Shown: one piece after another, positions 39,104 through 50,907 of the stretch
Numbering within the stretch: the first letter of the stretch is position 1
Layout: every line of letters begins with the position of its first letter
Origin: Candidatus Endolissoclinum faulkneri L5
GTDB lineage: Bacteria; Pseudomonadota; Alphaproteobacteria; Thalassobaculales; Thalassobaculaceae
Reading direction: 5' to 3'
DNA: 64,000 nucleotides
Assembly (NCBI RefSeq): GCF_000510265.1
Contig: NZ_CP006745.1
Coordinates: 889,654-953,653 of the forward strand
The notes under the pieces: generated by a model
What the model was told of the DNA's origin: nothing
Databases searched by the model: none
What the model saw: only the letters and a program-made list of their open reading frames with translations
Translations under genes and position numbers: made by a program

Positions 39104-41615
39104 ATTAGATGTAGGCAACCCAAAAGTGTCAGCAGCCGTGACTATTACATAAAAAATTTAGTCAAAGAATTGCTTAGATTTGTCTAAAGGATTAACAATT
39201 CACTAGTCAGCTATTAAGTAGTAGCTTACCGAAATATCCTAGTAGATAGTCTCCGAGCAAAATTCAAACTAAGACATTACCTTTATTATTGTTTCCTAAC
39301 AAAAGCATAATTAGGAACTGCCCATACAAGAATGTTTGTTATTGTATTAATAATAAAAATTAAGAATAATTATTAATTTACTGATAGTATTTTTTATTCA
39401 TTGATAGAGATCTTTTCGATTATTATAACTATAAAAATCTATAATGCAATCGCCAAATTAATAAAGCAAGCAAGCAATTATTTTTACTTACTGGAAAAAT
39501 TAATATAATTAAGATTATATTAAAGTGATGCTGTAGTGATCATCTAAAAACTAATTGTTAGGCTTATATTCCTAACTGCAATACATAATATTCGTTGTCA
39601 AAGACAAAAAAACAAGAATAATGATTTTGCTAGATGTAAAAAATCGCAACTATTAGATTATTGACAGATAGATCAAATCTGATAATAGGTTCTAGCACAT
39701 AAAAACATAAACTACTTAACATTGTGCAATCGTAAACATTCTCCTACCAATTTACGACTAATTTAAATATAAATTTTTAATAAAAATGATCTAAATTTTA
39801 GACCGGTTAATCTTATTAAAGGCGAGCCAGATAATTTTTCCTTACTTAATATGCGCTATAACGCATAACAGTATAAGAATTAATCTAACCTAAAGGAAAC
39901 TAATAAATCTTTACCTTAGCAACTTTTAATTTCACAGCAATTAGCAAGTTTATACTCATCGAGTGTTATCAAAAAATATTGCGTTAAGCTGCAATGTTTG
40001 CGATGCAATCCCCTAAATAGAGTACTTCAACGTAACACAGAATCGATGCGCTAAGAAATAACTAGATCTAAATAACTACAAATGAATTTGTACCTGAAAG
40101 AACCCAAACAGTAAATATTAACAACAAATACAAATCTAGATTATCCATCACAGGTCATAGACTTGCTCTGAAAAAAATTAATAACGCATATTGTTCCACT
40201 AACTACAAGTCCCTAGCTAATAAGCTAGTATAAGTTCACGAAATTGCAATCAAGAACAACAAGATTCTATCAGTGTAGAATTAAATTAACCTTATGGATT
40301 ACATAAATCAACGCATGCTTATCTTAATACTTATTATGGCCGTAAGCACAAGATCAGTAAAAAGCGTATTATTAGGATAAGCTCCGGAGACATCTTCTAA
40401 ATAATTTAATACAAAATATAAATACTTAGAAGTTTTTGGCATTTAAAAATATTCCATAATATAATGAATAATATACTCCATAATATAATAAATAATTAAT
40501 ATAATAAATAATTATTTATTAGCGACCAAACGCACTTTATGACATAAAAAGAGAACACAATTATATGACTATTAGGTCTTTAATAAGGATTTCTTGCTAT
40601 ATTAATCAATATTAATTATCCTAGAAAGATGAAGTATATTAAAAAAAACTTCTTTAGTGAAAGCAGATTTCTATAATTAAATGTAGAATTTTAGTAAATA
40701 AAATCTTTGGATTAGTTTGGAGTTAATTAAATTCTAATTACTAAAATAAGATAAAAAAAGTTAACTAATCCGCCTAAACATTTTTTATCTTGGGTGGCTA
40801 TACTACTGCTAAAGGCAAAAATGCTATTTTACAGACGCTATAGATTAAAAGGTAAAATATCAGCATTGTTTACGGCACTAAGAGGGATATTTGTTTGGCT
40901 CTCGTCATTTTGGTAGCATACTACTCTGCTCTTACAAAGGAGCGCATAGTTGTTTGAGCAATGTGCTAACGCTTAATAGCTTGCTTGCTTCCAAGCAATA
41001 GCATGCATTTAAGCCGTAAATATAAAATACCTTCACTTATAACAAGTGCTATTAATAAGATCTAAGTCAAGGAAGTTGTTTCTGTTATTAAGTTAAAATA
41101 TATCAACAAACTATCCTAAATTGAAATAATTTCTTAACCTGAATCTAGGCTAAAGCAAATGCTATTAAAATAAGGAATAATCTTATCCAAGGTCGCTCAT
41201 GTTAAACTTACTTACCAATTTTATCTGCTATTAGCTGTTGTATTGTTATCAATATACTAAGGTGTATATCAATATTCTTTTCTCATCCCAAGTAAAATAA
41301 TAACAGCATCACATGGAATAATTTTATACCACGATGATGGTGCAGTGTTAGAGTTTGAATAACTGATTGCATTGAATGTATTGATATTATGAACTATTGT
41401 CAATTTATCTTATATTACCACGTCGCGACTTCCTTGTCTTGCATATCGAAAATTGTAAGTTGTAACTATAAAATTCAAAATTCCACTTGTGTCAGTAAGA
41501 AATTACTGAATCTAATTGCCTCTAAGCTACATAGCTTAGTCCGTACAAATACCCGACGGTAGATCCAAAATAGTTATTATAAGGCTCTCTTGTGTAATTT
41601 ACTAATTATTCTTCT
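39104..41615. other. Non-coding gap argS to FbpC-type gene (2.5 kb)
   Basis: No recognisable gene. In many alphaproteobacteria the argS-to-tat interval holds a SPOR protein, nagZ, scpA and scpB; I see no intact copy of any. Weak AT-rich repeats lie at 40454-40512. Confidence 0.5.
40454..40512. repeat. Degenerate AT-rich tandem repeats
   Basis: Two imperfect 24-bp units beginning CCATAATATAAT (40454 and 40478) run into a 16-bp repeat (ATAATAAATAATTAAT). Copies differ at several bases. Confidence 0.5.
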
Positions 41616-43370
41616 TTATCCTCTGAGCTCATCCATAGGTGTAACACCAATGATTTTTAGTCCAGAGGCAATCACCGTAGCTGTTGCACGCACCAGGGCA
41701 ATCCGTGCCATAGTTATTTCTCGTTCATTTTTTAAAATAAAACGCAACCGAGCATTTTCTCTACCCTTGCTCCAGAGCTCATGAAAGGCAGCGGCAACAT
41801 TAGCAAGATAGAATGCAACTCGATGTGGTTCGTGTGATGACGCTGCGCTTTCTACGACTCGAGGCCAACTTGCAAGCAGCTTGCTAAGCTTTAACTCATT
41901 ATGGTCAGTTAATAAATTTATTTCAGCCTGAGAAAGTGCAAAATCCGAGAGATCTTCAGCAACAAAAATTTCCTTAGCGTTACGGATTACTGAACAAGCT
42001 CTGGCATGCGCATACTGTACGTAAAACACCGGATTATTTCGGCTTTGCTCGCTAACCTGCCGATAGTCAAATTCCAAAGTTTGATCGTTACGCCGAGTCA
42101 ACATAATAAAGCGTAGAACATCAGGTCCAACTGTATCTAGTACTTCGGACAAAGTAACAAAATTTCCGGAACGCTTTGACATACGCACCGGCTTGCCGCC
42201 GTCCAACATATGCACAATCTGACACAACTTAACGTCCAAATTACCCTGACCAGCAGTTATGGCAGAGACTGCCGCCTTTATTCGATTTACATAGCCTCCG
42301 TGATCAGCGCCAAAAACATCGATCATATCCATATAACCGCGTTCCACTTTATCCATATGATAAGCGATATCATTGGAAAAATAAGTCCAGGAACCATCAG
42401 GTTTTTGTAGTGGGCGATCAACGTCGTCACCAAACTTGGTTGACCTAAAGAGAAGCTGTGGTCGTGGTTCCCAATCGTCAGGACATTTTCCCTTTGGTGG
42501 GGTTAACACACCTCTGTAAACTAACCCAGCCTCTTCTAGTTTAGCTAATGCACGACTAATAACATTTTTTTTTACAATAGCACGCTCAGAGGAAAATCTG
42601 TCCATATGAATGCCCATCGTTAGTAGGTCTTTCATAATATTAGTCATTATAAGTTCGACGGCAAAAGTCCGAACAGGTTCTAGCCATTCCTGTTCTAAAG
42701 CATTTATCAAATTATCGCCCTCTCGCATTACTAATGCCTTACCAAGATCCTTTAAATATTCACCCGGATAATCGCATTCTGGAATGTTCGAGTTAGCATT
42801 CAGCGCTTCTAGATAACGAAAATAAACAGAGTGAGCCATCTTATCTATTTGTGAACCAACATCGTTGACGTAATACTCTCGTACAACTTGAAAGCCAGCT
42901 TTCTCTAGCAAGGATGCAAGTGCATCACCAAAAACCGCACCGCGGGCATGAGCAGCATGCAGTGGACCGGTAGGATTTGCAGAAACGTACTCCACGTTTA
43001 CTTTACGGCCAGCGCCCATCCTAGAGCTCCCAAAATTTTGGCCAAATTCGAGTATTTTGCTAACCTGGGCCAACCAAACACCTGATAATAAGCGAATATT
43101 GATAAAGCCTGGCTCGACAATCTCAACGCTTTTGACAGATTCAAGCTTTTTCAACCCTTCTGCCAGCGGTAAATAAATATCGTACGGATCAATCCCAATC
43201 GGCTTAGCCAATATCATGGCAGCATTCGTGGCAATATCGCCATTAGAAGCATCGCGCGGAGGCTCAACAGTAATTCGCTCAAATGGTAATTTTTCTGGCC
43301 ATTTTTTTGAAATAGCTGCGCTTCTTAAACAAGCTTTGATTTCGTACTTGATCCAATTAAATATATTCAT
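41616..43370 (-). CDS. argS: Arginyl-tRNA synthetase
   Basis: Class I synthetase for tRNA-Arg, 584 residues. N-terminal additional domain (1-110), then VEYVSANPTGPLHAAHARGA, where HAAH stands at the HIGH position (a variant I believe occurs in relatives), REYYVNDVGSQIDKMA, YFSNDIAYHMDKVERGY, DVFGADHGGYVNRIKAA, a KMSKS-like RMSKRSGNFVTL, and the C-terminal DALR anticodon-binding domain (QYAHARACSVIRNA and on). Start ATG at 43370. Uninterrupted. Single gene with a 2.5 kb gap downstream. Confidence 0.97.
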   Translation of the reverse strand: MNIFNWIKYEIKACLRSAAISKKWPEKLPFERITVEPPRDASNGDIATNAAMILAKPIGIDPYDIYLPLAEGLKKLESVKSVEIVEPGFINIRLLSGVWLAQVSKILEFGQNFGSSRMGAGRKVNVEYVSANPTGPLHAAHARGAVFGDALASLLEKAGFQVVREYYVNDVGSQIDKMAHSVYFRYLEALNANSNIPECDYPGEYLKDLGKALVMREGDNLINALEQEWLEPVRTFAVELIMTNIMKDLLTMGIHMDRFSSERAIVKKNVISRALAKLEEAGLVYRGVLTPPKGKCPDDWEPRPQLLFRSTKFGDDVDRPLQKPDGSWTYFSNDIAYHMDKVERGYMDMIDVFGADHGGYVNRIKAAVSAITAGQGNLDVKLCQIVHMLDGGKPVRMSKRSGNFVTLSEVLDTVGPDVLRFIMLTRRNDQTLEFDYRQVSEQSRNNPVFYVQYAHARACSVIRNAKEIFVAEDLSDFALSQAEINLLTDHNELKLSKLLASWPRVVESAASSHEPHRVAFYLANVAAAFHELWSKGRENARLRFILKNEREITMARIALVRATATVIASGLKIIGVTPMDELRG

Positions 43371-44674
43371 TATAACTTACTTATTATTTTTCTCTCTCAT
43401 TCCAATTATTTACATTAACAGCGCAAACTAAGCTTAGTAAAAAATCTTATGCAGGAAAACGAAGAGTGTCTACGTAAGAAATATACTCCTTTTGTACGTT
43501 TAGTCTTTAATAGCTTTATATTGTAAATTACTTACTTAAATTATAATCATATACAAAGTAATTTTTCTCAAGAAAAGTACTATAATTTAAAAAAGATAAG
43601 CTTTTGATAGATGATCAATGAAGTAAAATTGATCCTTAATCAAACTCTGATCCACTTCCACATTACTAGGTTAAAATTTTTAGCTTCTCTATTAGTCCGC
43701 GAAGAAAAATAAAAATATCAAAACAAACTCTAGTTAATAAGAAACAAACAATATGTATCAACCAGGTACTATGCTATCATAATTACAGTTTTATAGTATA
43801 AAATATAATCTTTAATAGCAAAATCTATCTAAGACAAAATGTTAATACAAACAAGTTGTTGTAATTGCTAACAATGCTTTTTATAGTTCATGATTAGCAT
43901 CTCATTACTGAGACAATTAGATTTTATAGCTCGCACTATTGATCTCAAATAATACAACTAGCAGATGTACGACTAAAATTTACTTTAACAAAATAACTTT
44001 CCTGGGCTCTATGCAGTGTAAAATTATAATTTTATAGTAAGTTATTTAAAATATGCTAAGTTTGTGGAATAAAAACCAAACGCTATTATTTAAATCACCG
44101 GCGTTTACTAAAAAAGACTTGCAACATTTTTCACTGAGCATTTAGCAAAGTTTTGCTTGTTGTTGTCCAACTATAACAAGAATCAAAAAGACTCAAAGCA
44201 TTTCTTATTGTCTCATCCCGTATATCTAAAATCCCAAGCATGATAGCTAATGCTTACTCCATCCGAGTACGATAAGTGTAACACATTTTAATTAAAAGTA
44301 ATTTTTACTAAGCTAAAGTAAAAGTTATTCTAAAAAATGAAAGTTAAATTAACTAAATCATGCTGACCAAAGCTATTGTATGAAAACTCAAAGAATTATC
44401 AATTTAACAAACCTATCAATATTTTTTATATCGTCTTATCGCACGTAATTATATAAAAGCTCCATATTACTAACGTTAGCACAAAATTTCAAGAGAACAA
44501 TTATGAATTATAAGCAGATAATTAATAAAATGATAAATATATTTATCATAAATCATTATTTATAAGCAATAAAAACTAGCAACGTGCATAATGCACACTT
44601 TAATAAAACACTTTAGACAACTTAAATCTTAACAAGAATAAAAATAATGCAGTATAATATTGCCGTTGCTGCTA
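43371..44674. other. Non-coding gap between divergent argS and lipoprotein gene
   Basis: 1.3 kb, AT-rich, no gene or RNA recognised. Confidence 0.6.
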
Positions 44675-45550
44675 ATGTTAACTTTACTATTCTTTTTGAT
44701 CAATAATAAATCAAGTTATCGTTTGATACCTAAACAGCTCTCAATTTTAAGCATTTTGGTTCTATTATCTGCCTGCGGACAAGTACCACAGCCATTTTCT
44801 AAGAACATAGCCAATATAGCTCATGATTCTTTCCTAATCCCCCCTTATACAGAAGGAGTATTGGTACGTCCAGTGATTGGTCTAGCGGATCCCGCTGTAA
44901 TGAGCCGAATTACAGCTATGGCCGTTAAAGAACTCCAAAAGCGTGGTATACCTGCTAGTTTGGTAGCATCAAACCAGTTAAGTTTAATTCTTATAGTACT
45001 AGTTGAGCAACAATCGGATGATAAACTAAAAATCAATTGGACTTTAAAAAAACCAGACGGCAAAGTGGTTGCGGTGCGGAAGGATATGATCGTAAGTAAT
45101 ATCAGTCTTAATCAAGCTCTAAATCAAATGACCTGTTGGATCATGCCAGAAATTATTAGTTGCATTAATATTAAGCCCGCGGATCTAACAATAACAATCA
45201 ATAAAATTATAGGTGCCCCGGGTAATGGCAACGATTTGCTGCATCATAGTTTGACTGATGCTATAAAAAAAGTTAATGTCAATATTACTAAGTTTCCTGC
45301 GAAAAATGGATTTGTGGTACAGGGAACAGTTATGCTAACACCAAATGATATCAATAATGATTTAGTTGTTATTTCTTGGAGTGTAGCAGATGCTTACGGG
45401 TACAATCTAGGTAGCATTAAGCAATCCAACGTTGTTGCTCACAAAAAGTTGCTGATGGATTGGTCAGCAGTTGCTTCACAGATTGCTACAGCTGCAGTTC
45501 CTGGTCTCTTACACCTTATTAGATCACACTTATATCTTATTGCAAGATAG
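44675..45550 (+). CDS. Putative outer-membrane lipoprotein, alphaproteobacterial conserved hypothetical
   Basis: About 290 residues with a hydrophobic N terminus ending in the lipobox LLSAC followed by Gly, so a lipoprotein attached through that Cys (about residue 34) is likely. The body reads VLVRPVIGLADPAVMSRITA, a region rich in beta-like segments (INWTLKKPDGKVVAVRKDMI), then IGAPGNGNDLLHHSLTDAIK and a second beta region (GFVVQGTVMLTPND, VVISWSVADAYGYNLGSIKQ, SNVVAHKKLLMDWSAVASQI). I recall similar proteins in Rhodospirillales but no known function. Start unsure: TTG 44660, ATG 44675 or TTG 44723, because two hydrophobic stretches precede the Cys. Isolated gene. Confidence 0.7.
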   Translation: MLTLLFFLINNKSSYRLIPKQLSILSILVLLSACGQVPQPFSKNIANIAHDSFLIPPYTEGVLVRPVIGLADPAVMSRITAMAVKELQKRGIPASLVASNQLSLILIVLVEQQSDDKLKINWTLKKPDGKVVAVRKDMIVSNISLNQALNQMTCWIMPEIISCINIKPADLTITINKIIGAPGNGNDLLHHSLTDAIKKVNVNITKFPAKNGFVVQGTVMLTPNDINNDLVVISWSVADAYGYNLGSIKQSNVVAHKKLLMDWSAVASQIATAAVPGLLHLIRSHLYLIAR

Positions 45551-47545
45551 ATAGGTTTAGCTGTCAATTTGACAATTATGTAATACACTTAATTTTTATA
45601 GATATCTTGAATAATAAATTAATGAGCAATAATGTCTGCATTGATGATTATGTAATTATCTAATGGCGACTAAAAGCACTGATATCGCTTTTACTAAAGT
45701 TATAAAATTACTCAATCATTCTAGGCTAAAAATTAGCAACAGAGCAATTTTATTATAGATTCAGGGATTAGCTTGCAGCAGATAAACTAGAGAAAAATTA
45801 ACTAATCTTCCCCAGTAGAGATATTTGTGGATCATTTAAGCACTTAATCTTTTCATAAGCCGCTCAAAATATAACAAAATTTAAAATCTTCGATAATTCT
45901 GTATTATCTCGAATTATATTTAATAAGATCTATTAGAGTAAAATATTCCACCTTTGTTACGTTACAGAGACCTTTAGTAACGTAACAAAGGTAGTAGATT
46001 AGGTGACTGCCTTGTCAAGTTTTCCAAGATTATTTCTAATTAAACATCTAAATACAATCTTAACAATCAAATTATCTTTATAGTACCCATCAATAAAATA
46101 ATTACATGAAGAATATTACATCCAATCGTTAGATAATTTGTACAATAAACTTTTTATACAACACTTTCTTAGATTATTAGTAACATCAATAAAAGTAAAA
46201 CTTAGCAATTGGATTTATATATACAGCAAAATTTAATGTTAATTTTATTAAGGCTAACTTGACTAAAGGGTTTTGCGAATTCATTCTGTAGCATACCAAA
46301 GACTAATGCTACTAAAACAATATTAAATTTTAACTAACGATTTTAGATAAATACTTCTAGCTACTTAGTGTGAAGCGATGCCAAATAGCTCTATAGCGTA
46401 AGAGACAAATATTTAATAAATCCTTCTTTTTGTATTTTACCTAATTTTTTATAATTACATAACTATAGCTAAAAATACATTTTATTGCTTATGTGCTATC
46501 CTATTACCAGACAAAAATACTAACAATATCCTAATACCCTAACATCAAGCTCACTAAAAATAAAATAATAAATAAATAATAAAACTATCATATAATTTTT
46601 TAAAAAGCAACAAAGCATTTTATTGCTGGTTTAATTAAGTGCATGAAAACTTAAAAATAGCAATAAGATCTAATTTTTATCACTAATTAATCGTTGTTTT
46701 AAGTAAAAATATGTTATCTTAACTAGCAGTACTATCGGTACATTAGCAGGTATCATTATACGATCAATCTTCACTAGATTTATCTTTTTAATAAAAAGAT
46801 TATTACTTTTACCAACAGCTATCTGCTAAAAATCTAACTATATGATACAACTAACAAAAACCTCTGTTCGATTTTTAGTAGATAATCAAATAAATTGAAA
46901 GCATAATATATTTCTCCAACTACAGTAACACAAAATTATGTACAAGATTACCTTATTGCTAGAAGCAAATGCATAAAAATAACTGTTTTTATTCTAAAAA
47001 AACAAAATTTGATTATTAAGATATCCAGATAGTTATAGATTAACGACTGATAAAATTATTTTCAACGCTTGTTAATTACAAATTAGGTAACCTAAAAGCC
47101 TATATATAGCTTATTGCTAAATCATAAAAACAATAGTTACGATTGCCAATCAAGGCAGCGCATTAAATTATTAATAGGATTAAATAGCGAATAAATTAAA
47201 AAATAATGATGACTCTATTGTAAGACGACAGATTGATTAGTTATCTTAGATAGATTTGAAATATAAACATTAGGTATACCCATAATCATTATACCGACTG
47301 GCTTGCAAAGCAAGCAATCATCCGATTACTTACCGCTAAATATTCAACATAAATATTAGTATTCTTAAAAAAAAGAAAATAAGCGAATTGCTAATCTATT
47401 AGCTCACCGGCAATTTATTTTTAATTACAACGCAAAAATACAATATATTAAAAAGCTGGTATGAGGTCTTTCTTCTTAGATTAAAAGCTAAGTTATATTT
47501 TGATTAAACTATTTGCTGATAAAGATAAAAACCGAGCAATTATAC
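45551..47545. other. Convergent gap lipoprotein to aminopeptidase P (2.0 kb)
   Basis: No gene recognised. Contains a perfect hairpin with 16-bp arms at 45950-45992. Confidence 0.6.
45950..45992. repeat. Perfect inverted repeat, 16-bp arms
   Basis: ACCTTTGTTACGTTAC (45950-45965), 11-nt loop, exact reverse complement at 45977-45992. It lies 400 bp beyond the lipoprotein stop with no T tract. Confidence 0.85.
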
Positions 47546-49468
47546 TTAGCTGCCCAGAGGCGCTGTCGCCTGTTTTAGCCAGTCCTGGTGAATTGGATCC
47601 AAATGCGGCAATATTGTGGCAAATACTTCTGCATGATAAGTGTCAAACCAGCTAATTTCCTCCTTTGTCATCAATGATACCTCGATTAACCGCCGATCGA
47701 TTGGTACAAAACTAATGATCTCAAAACCCAGCATTTCAGTTACTTGATCATTATCTGAAGGTATTGGTACAGTTATCATCAAATTTTCTATACGAATGCC
47801 ATAAGCACCAGGTTTATAATATCCCGGTTCATTCGATAAAATCATTCCAGCTTCGATGGGAATACTATTTGCAATGGCTATCCTCTGTGGTCCTTCGTGA
47901 ACACCAAGAAATACTCCCACCCCATGCCCTGTGGCATGATCGAAATCAAGCCCAGCTTTCCACAAAAACTGTCTAGCTAACGCATCAAGCTGACCACCAT
48001 TAGTTCCAACCGGAAAACGCGCTGAAGCAATGGCTATATGTCCCTTTAAGACCAAAGTAAAGCGCTCCTGTATCTCTTGATTTGGCTCACCTATAGCGAT
48101 AGTTCGTGTAATATCAGTAGTTCCATCAGAAAATTGAGCACCGCTATCAATCAAATAAAGATTATCATTATATAGCTGACGATTATTCCTTGATGTTGCT
48201 CGATAATGCACTATAGCACAGTTAGGGCCAGAGGCAGATATTGGGGGAAAACTAGGACCACGCCAATCAGCAATCTCAGAGCGAAATTTTTCCAATACCT
48301 CAATAGCACCTAATTCAGTAGTGTTATTAGCATTACCTTCTAACCACTTCAAAAAGCGTATTACCGCAACTCCATCGCGAATATGAGCATTACGAGTATT
48401 AGCTAGTTCAACAACATTCTTGCGCGCCCTAAACATAATACAAGGATCAGAAGCCAAGACAATAACGGCACCAACGTTTTTCAACTTACGACGCATCCAC
48501 TCAGTAGCGTAATTCGGATCAATTGCTATTTTATTATCCGGCCCTAAAGTAGCTATTTCGTTATTAATGTCCTCGAATGGCCGCAAAGAAAGCATCTTAT
48601 TATCCAAGATGGTGGATAAGCACTTCTTGCACTTTGCTTCTTCTAAAAATAGCTTAACATGTCCGGTATGATTAATAATAGCATAAGCCAATGGCAAAGG
48701 TGTGTACTCTATATCAGCACCACGTAAGTTTAGCAGCCAAGCGATTGATTCTAATTGATTTAATATCATCGAATCTACTTTATAGGTTTCCAGTGTATTT
48801 GCAACTAACTTTTGCTTAACTACCGCTTCTAAGCCTGTTAATGTAACTGGAAGTAAATCTACTGGACCAAACGGAGGATATGGTTGATTGGTCCATAACT
48901 CATCAATTGGATTGATTTCCAATGGAACCATAACACCGCCCACATCTTGGACTGCAGTAGTCAATTGCTTAATTGTGTTAATCGAATGTAGTTTAGGATC
49001 AAAGGCAAGAGATCGGCAGGCAAGATACTTCTGTAAGTAGCTGGTTAGGTTTTTGAGAGAAAAATTTTCCACTTTCCATAGATCAAGGTCAACTTGCTGA
49101 ACGACTTGATTAGTGTAGCGGCCGTCTACAAATATTACCGCTACATCAGCTAGTATTAACAACACAGCAAATGAACCAGTAAAGCCAGTTAACCAAGATA
49201 CACGCTCCGCTGAGTATGGGATATATTCACCCATATGTTCGTCCGCTCGAGGCAGAATAAATCCGTTAAGACCTATCTTTGTAAGTGCAGTGCGTAACTG
49301 ACTTAACCGAGATGAATAGGACTTTGGTCCTGCCTTATAGGTTGTTTGACGTAATGATTCCACCGCATAATCGAGATTATCTGCCAAGGTATTAGGCAAA
49401 GCAGAAGTGAAGATTAGCTGATGCCACGCACGAGTTGGATAAGTTCTGGGACTACTCGCGATTCGCAT
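47546..49468 (-). CDS. pepP: Xaa-Pro aminopeptidase (aminopeptidase P family, M24B)
   Basis: Removes N-terminal residues that precede proline. Three-domain, creatinase-like protein: two N-terminal creatinase folds (from LRTALTKIGLNGFILPRADE and the YSAERVSWLTGFTGS block) and a C-terminal pita-bread catalytic domain whose five metal ligands are all visible: Asp in LIDSGAQFSDG and in TTDITRTIAIG, His in HATGHGVGVFLGVHEGP, Glu in SNEPGYYKPGAYG and in RIENLMITV. The conserved part starts about 48 residues after ATG 49468; the frame is open further, to TTG 49558. The N terminus is therefore unusually long, and GTG near 49370 is another candidate start. No partner genes nearby. Confidence 0.93.
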   Translation of the reverse strand: MRIASSPRTYPTRAWHQLIFTSALPNTLADNLDYAVESLRQTTYKAGPKSYSSRLSQLRTALTKIGLNGFILPRADEHMGEYIPYSAERVSWLTGFTGSFAVLLILADVAVIFVDGRYTNQVVQQVDLDLWKVENFSLKNLTSYLQKYLACRSLAFDPKLHSINTIKQLTTAVQDVGGVMVPLEINPIDELWTNQPYPPFGPVDLLPVTLTGLEAVVKQKLVANTLETYKVDSMILNQLESIAWLLNLRGADIEYTPLPLAYAIINHTGHVKLFLEEAKCKKCLSTILDNKMLSLRPFEDINNEIATLGPDNKIAIDPNYATEWMRRKLKNVGAVIVLASDPCIMFRARKNVVELANTRNAHIRDGVAVIRFLKWLEGNANNTTELGAIEVLEKFRSEIADWRGPSFPPISASGPNCAIVHYRATSRNNRQLYNDNLYLIDSGAQFSDGTTDITRTIAIGEPNQEIQERFTLVLKGHIAIASARFPVGTNGGQLDALARQFLWKAGLDFDHATGHGVGVFLGVHEGPQRIAIANSIPIEAGMILSNEPGYYKPGAYGIRIENLMITVPIPSDNDQVTEMLGFEIISFVPIDRRLIEVSLMTKEEISWFDTYHAEVFATILPHLDPIHQDWLKQATAPLGS

Positions 49469-49610
49469 TAAAATTTGAGTTAATTCACAAGCATCAATTT
49501 CAATGCCTGTGGCATGCAAAGAAAAGCAAAGAGAAGAGATATAGCTAGGTATTTTCAATTAAAGAAAATCCATCCAAATATGCTTTTTTCTTATGATTTT
49601 GATAAAACAA

Positions 49611-49654
49611 AGAAGAAAAGCAACATTAAATTATTTTAATATTGCTTTTCTTCT
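49611..49654. repeat. Inverted repeat, 20-bp arms, one mismatch
   Basis: AGAAGAAAAGCAACATTAAA (49611-49630), 4-nt loop, near-exact complement at 49635-49654. It lies upstream of pepP, where no gene transcribes into it, so a terminator role is unlikely. Confidence 0.75.
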
Positions 49655-50778
49655 AACCAAGTAATAAATAAAGTAAACTCCTAAATAATTCAAACAACTT
49701 CATTGTCGATAACACTCTAATTACAAGCAAAACACTTATGGGTTTGCAAGATCTTTAAATTTTTTTTAAAAACATAACAGCCTATTCTAGCAAAAATCTA
49801 GGAAAATGAAACAAATATTCATAATTCTTATCTATTAAGGAAAATTAAATCACATCAAAGCATATGCTAACTTAGCTGCTGTCTATGGGTAATATTTAAT
49901 GCTCATCAACAACATATAAAAATATGGTTATTATAATTTGAGAGGTTTTTGTAATTTTTAAATACTATTGATATGATAAAAATCTATTGATTGATTTTCC
50001 TAAAAAATTTACCTGCTTTACATTACTTTTATTTACTCTCAAGAAAAATTAACGAAATAGATATTTCTCATTAAGAGAGCGAATAGGGTTACTTAATAAC
50101 TACTTTAGTTTAAAAGTAATATTGAAGCAAAATGTATTTTCTTCTTATTAGAACTTATTGATGATAAGCTCAATACTAATACGTAAGCAACATACAATAC
50201 TAATAAATATTTATACTGACAAAAATTATGAACAATGGAATATTAAAATCAGCTCATTCTCTTAATAGATAAATGAAACTTACTCATCTATAGAGTGTAA
50301 GCAAAGTTTTACAAAAGACTTGCATCTTATTATTAATTTAATTATAGAAATTTGTAAAATTATGTAATTTTATCCTTAGGTATATTTAACCTTCAAGCAG
50401 ATTAAATTGCGTTATTATTTAATAATTTAATTTGGCAAACTATAAATTTTAATATTTTTTAACATCTTGTTATACAACTAATACGCTGAAAAAACTAATG
50501 TGCCAGTAGATAAAAAGAAAAGTTAACCAACTAGTGAGTAAATTTAGTATTATACGAACATTAATCCTAAAATTTACTTGATAACAAGGTAAGGCATTAG
50601 CTTATGTGGAAAAATAATATAATATTTAATCTTATTAAAGTCTTTTTATTTTAACTGTTCATAGGCTCTCTGCTTAGTCAACTAGAGGTAAAAATTGCTA
50701 ATTAAGATTTGACAACAGACATTAGCTTACATAAGTAACAGAGTAGATCTATTGCAGTGCTTAACAATTACGATTCAT

Positions 50779-50808
50779 TTACTATGTTTCAAATTACTAT
50801 GTTCCAAA
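50779..50808. repeat. 15-bp tandem duplication, one mismatch
   Basis: TTACTATGTTTCAAA (50779-50793) and TTACTATGTTCCAAA (50794-50808). Non-coding. Confidence 0.7.
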
Positions 50809-50869
50809 GCAGATTGTTAGCTTAAATTTACATTTAGTAGTTAATCTATTTTTAGCTTCCTATTATTAC

Positions 50870-50907
50870 AACTAGTTATCTAGTTCATTAAAACTAGTTA
50901 TCTAGTT
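50870..50907. repeat. 16-bp direct repeat with 6-bp spacer
   Basis: AACTAGTTATCTAGTT at 50870-50885 and 50892-50907. The unit is itself nearly palindromic. CTAGTTAT also makes up the array at 57341-57390. Confidence 0.7.

Noticed and set aside
42950-43000. HAAH in place of HIGH in ArgRS as a broken active site
   Set aside because: HIGH is variable in arginyl-tRNA synthetases, I believe HAAH occurs in relatives, and all other blocks are intact.
49611-49654. Hairpin upstream of pepP as a terminator
   Set aside because: No gene is transcribed toward it from either side in this window at close range, and there is no strong T tract.
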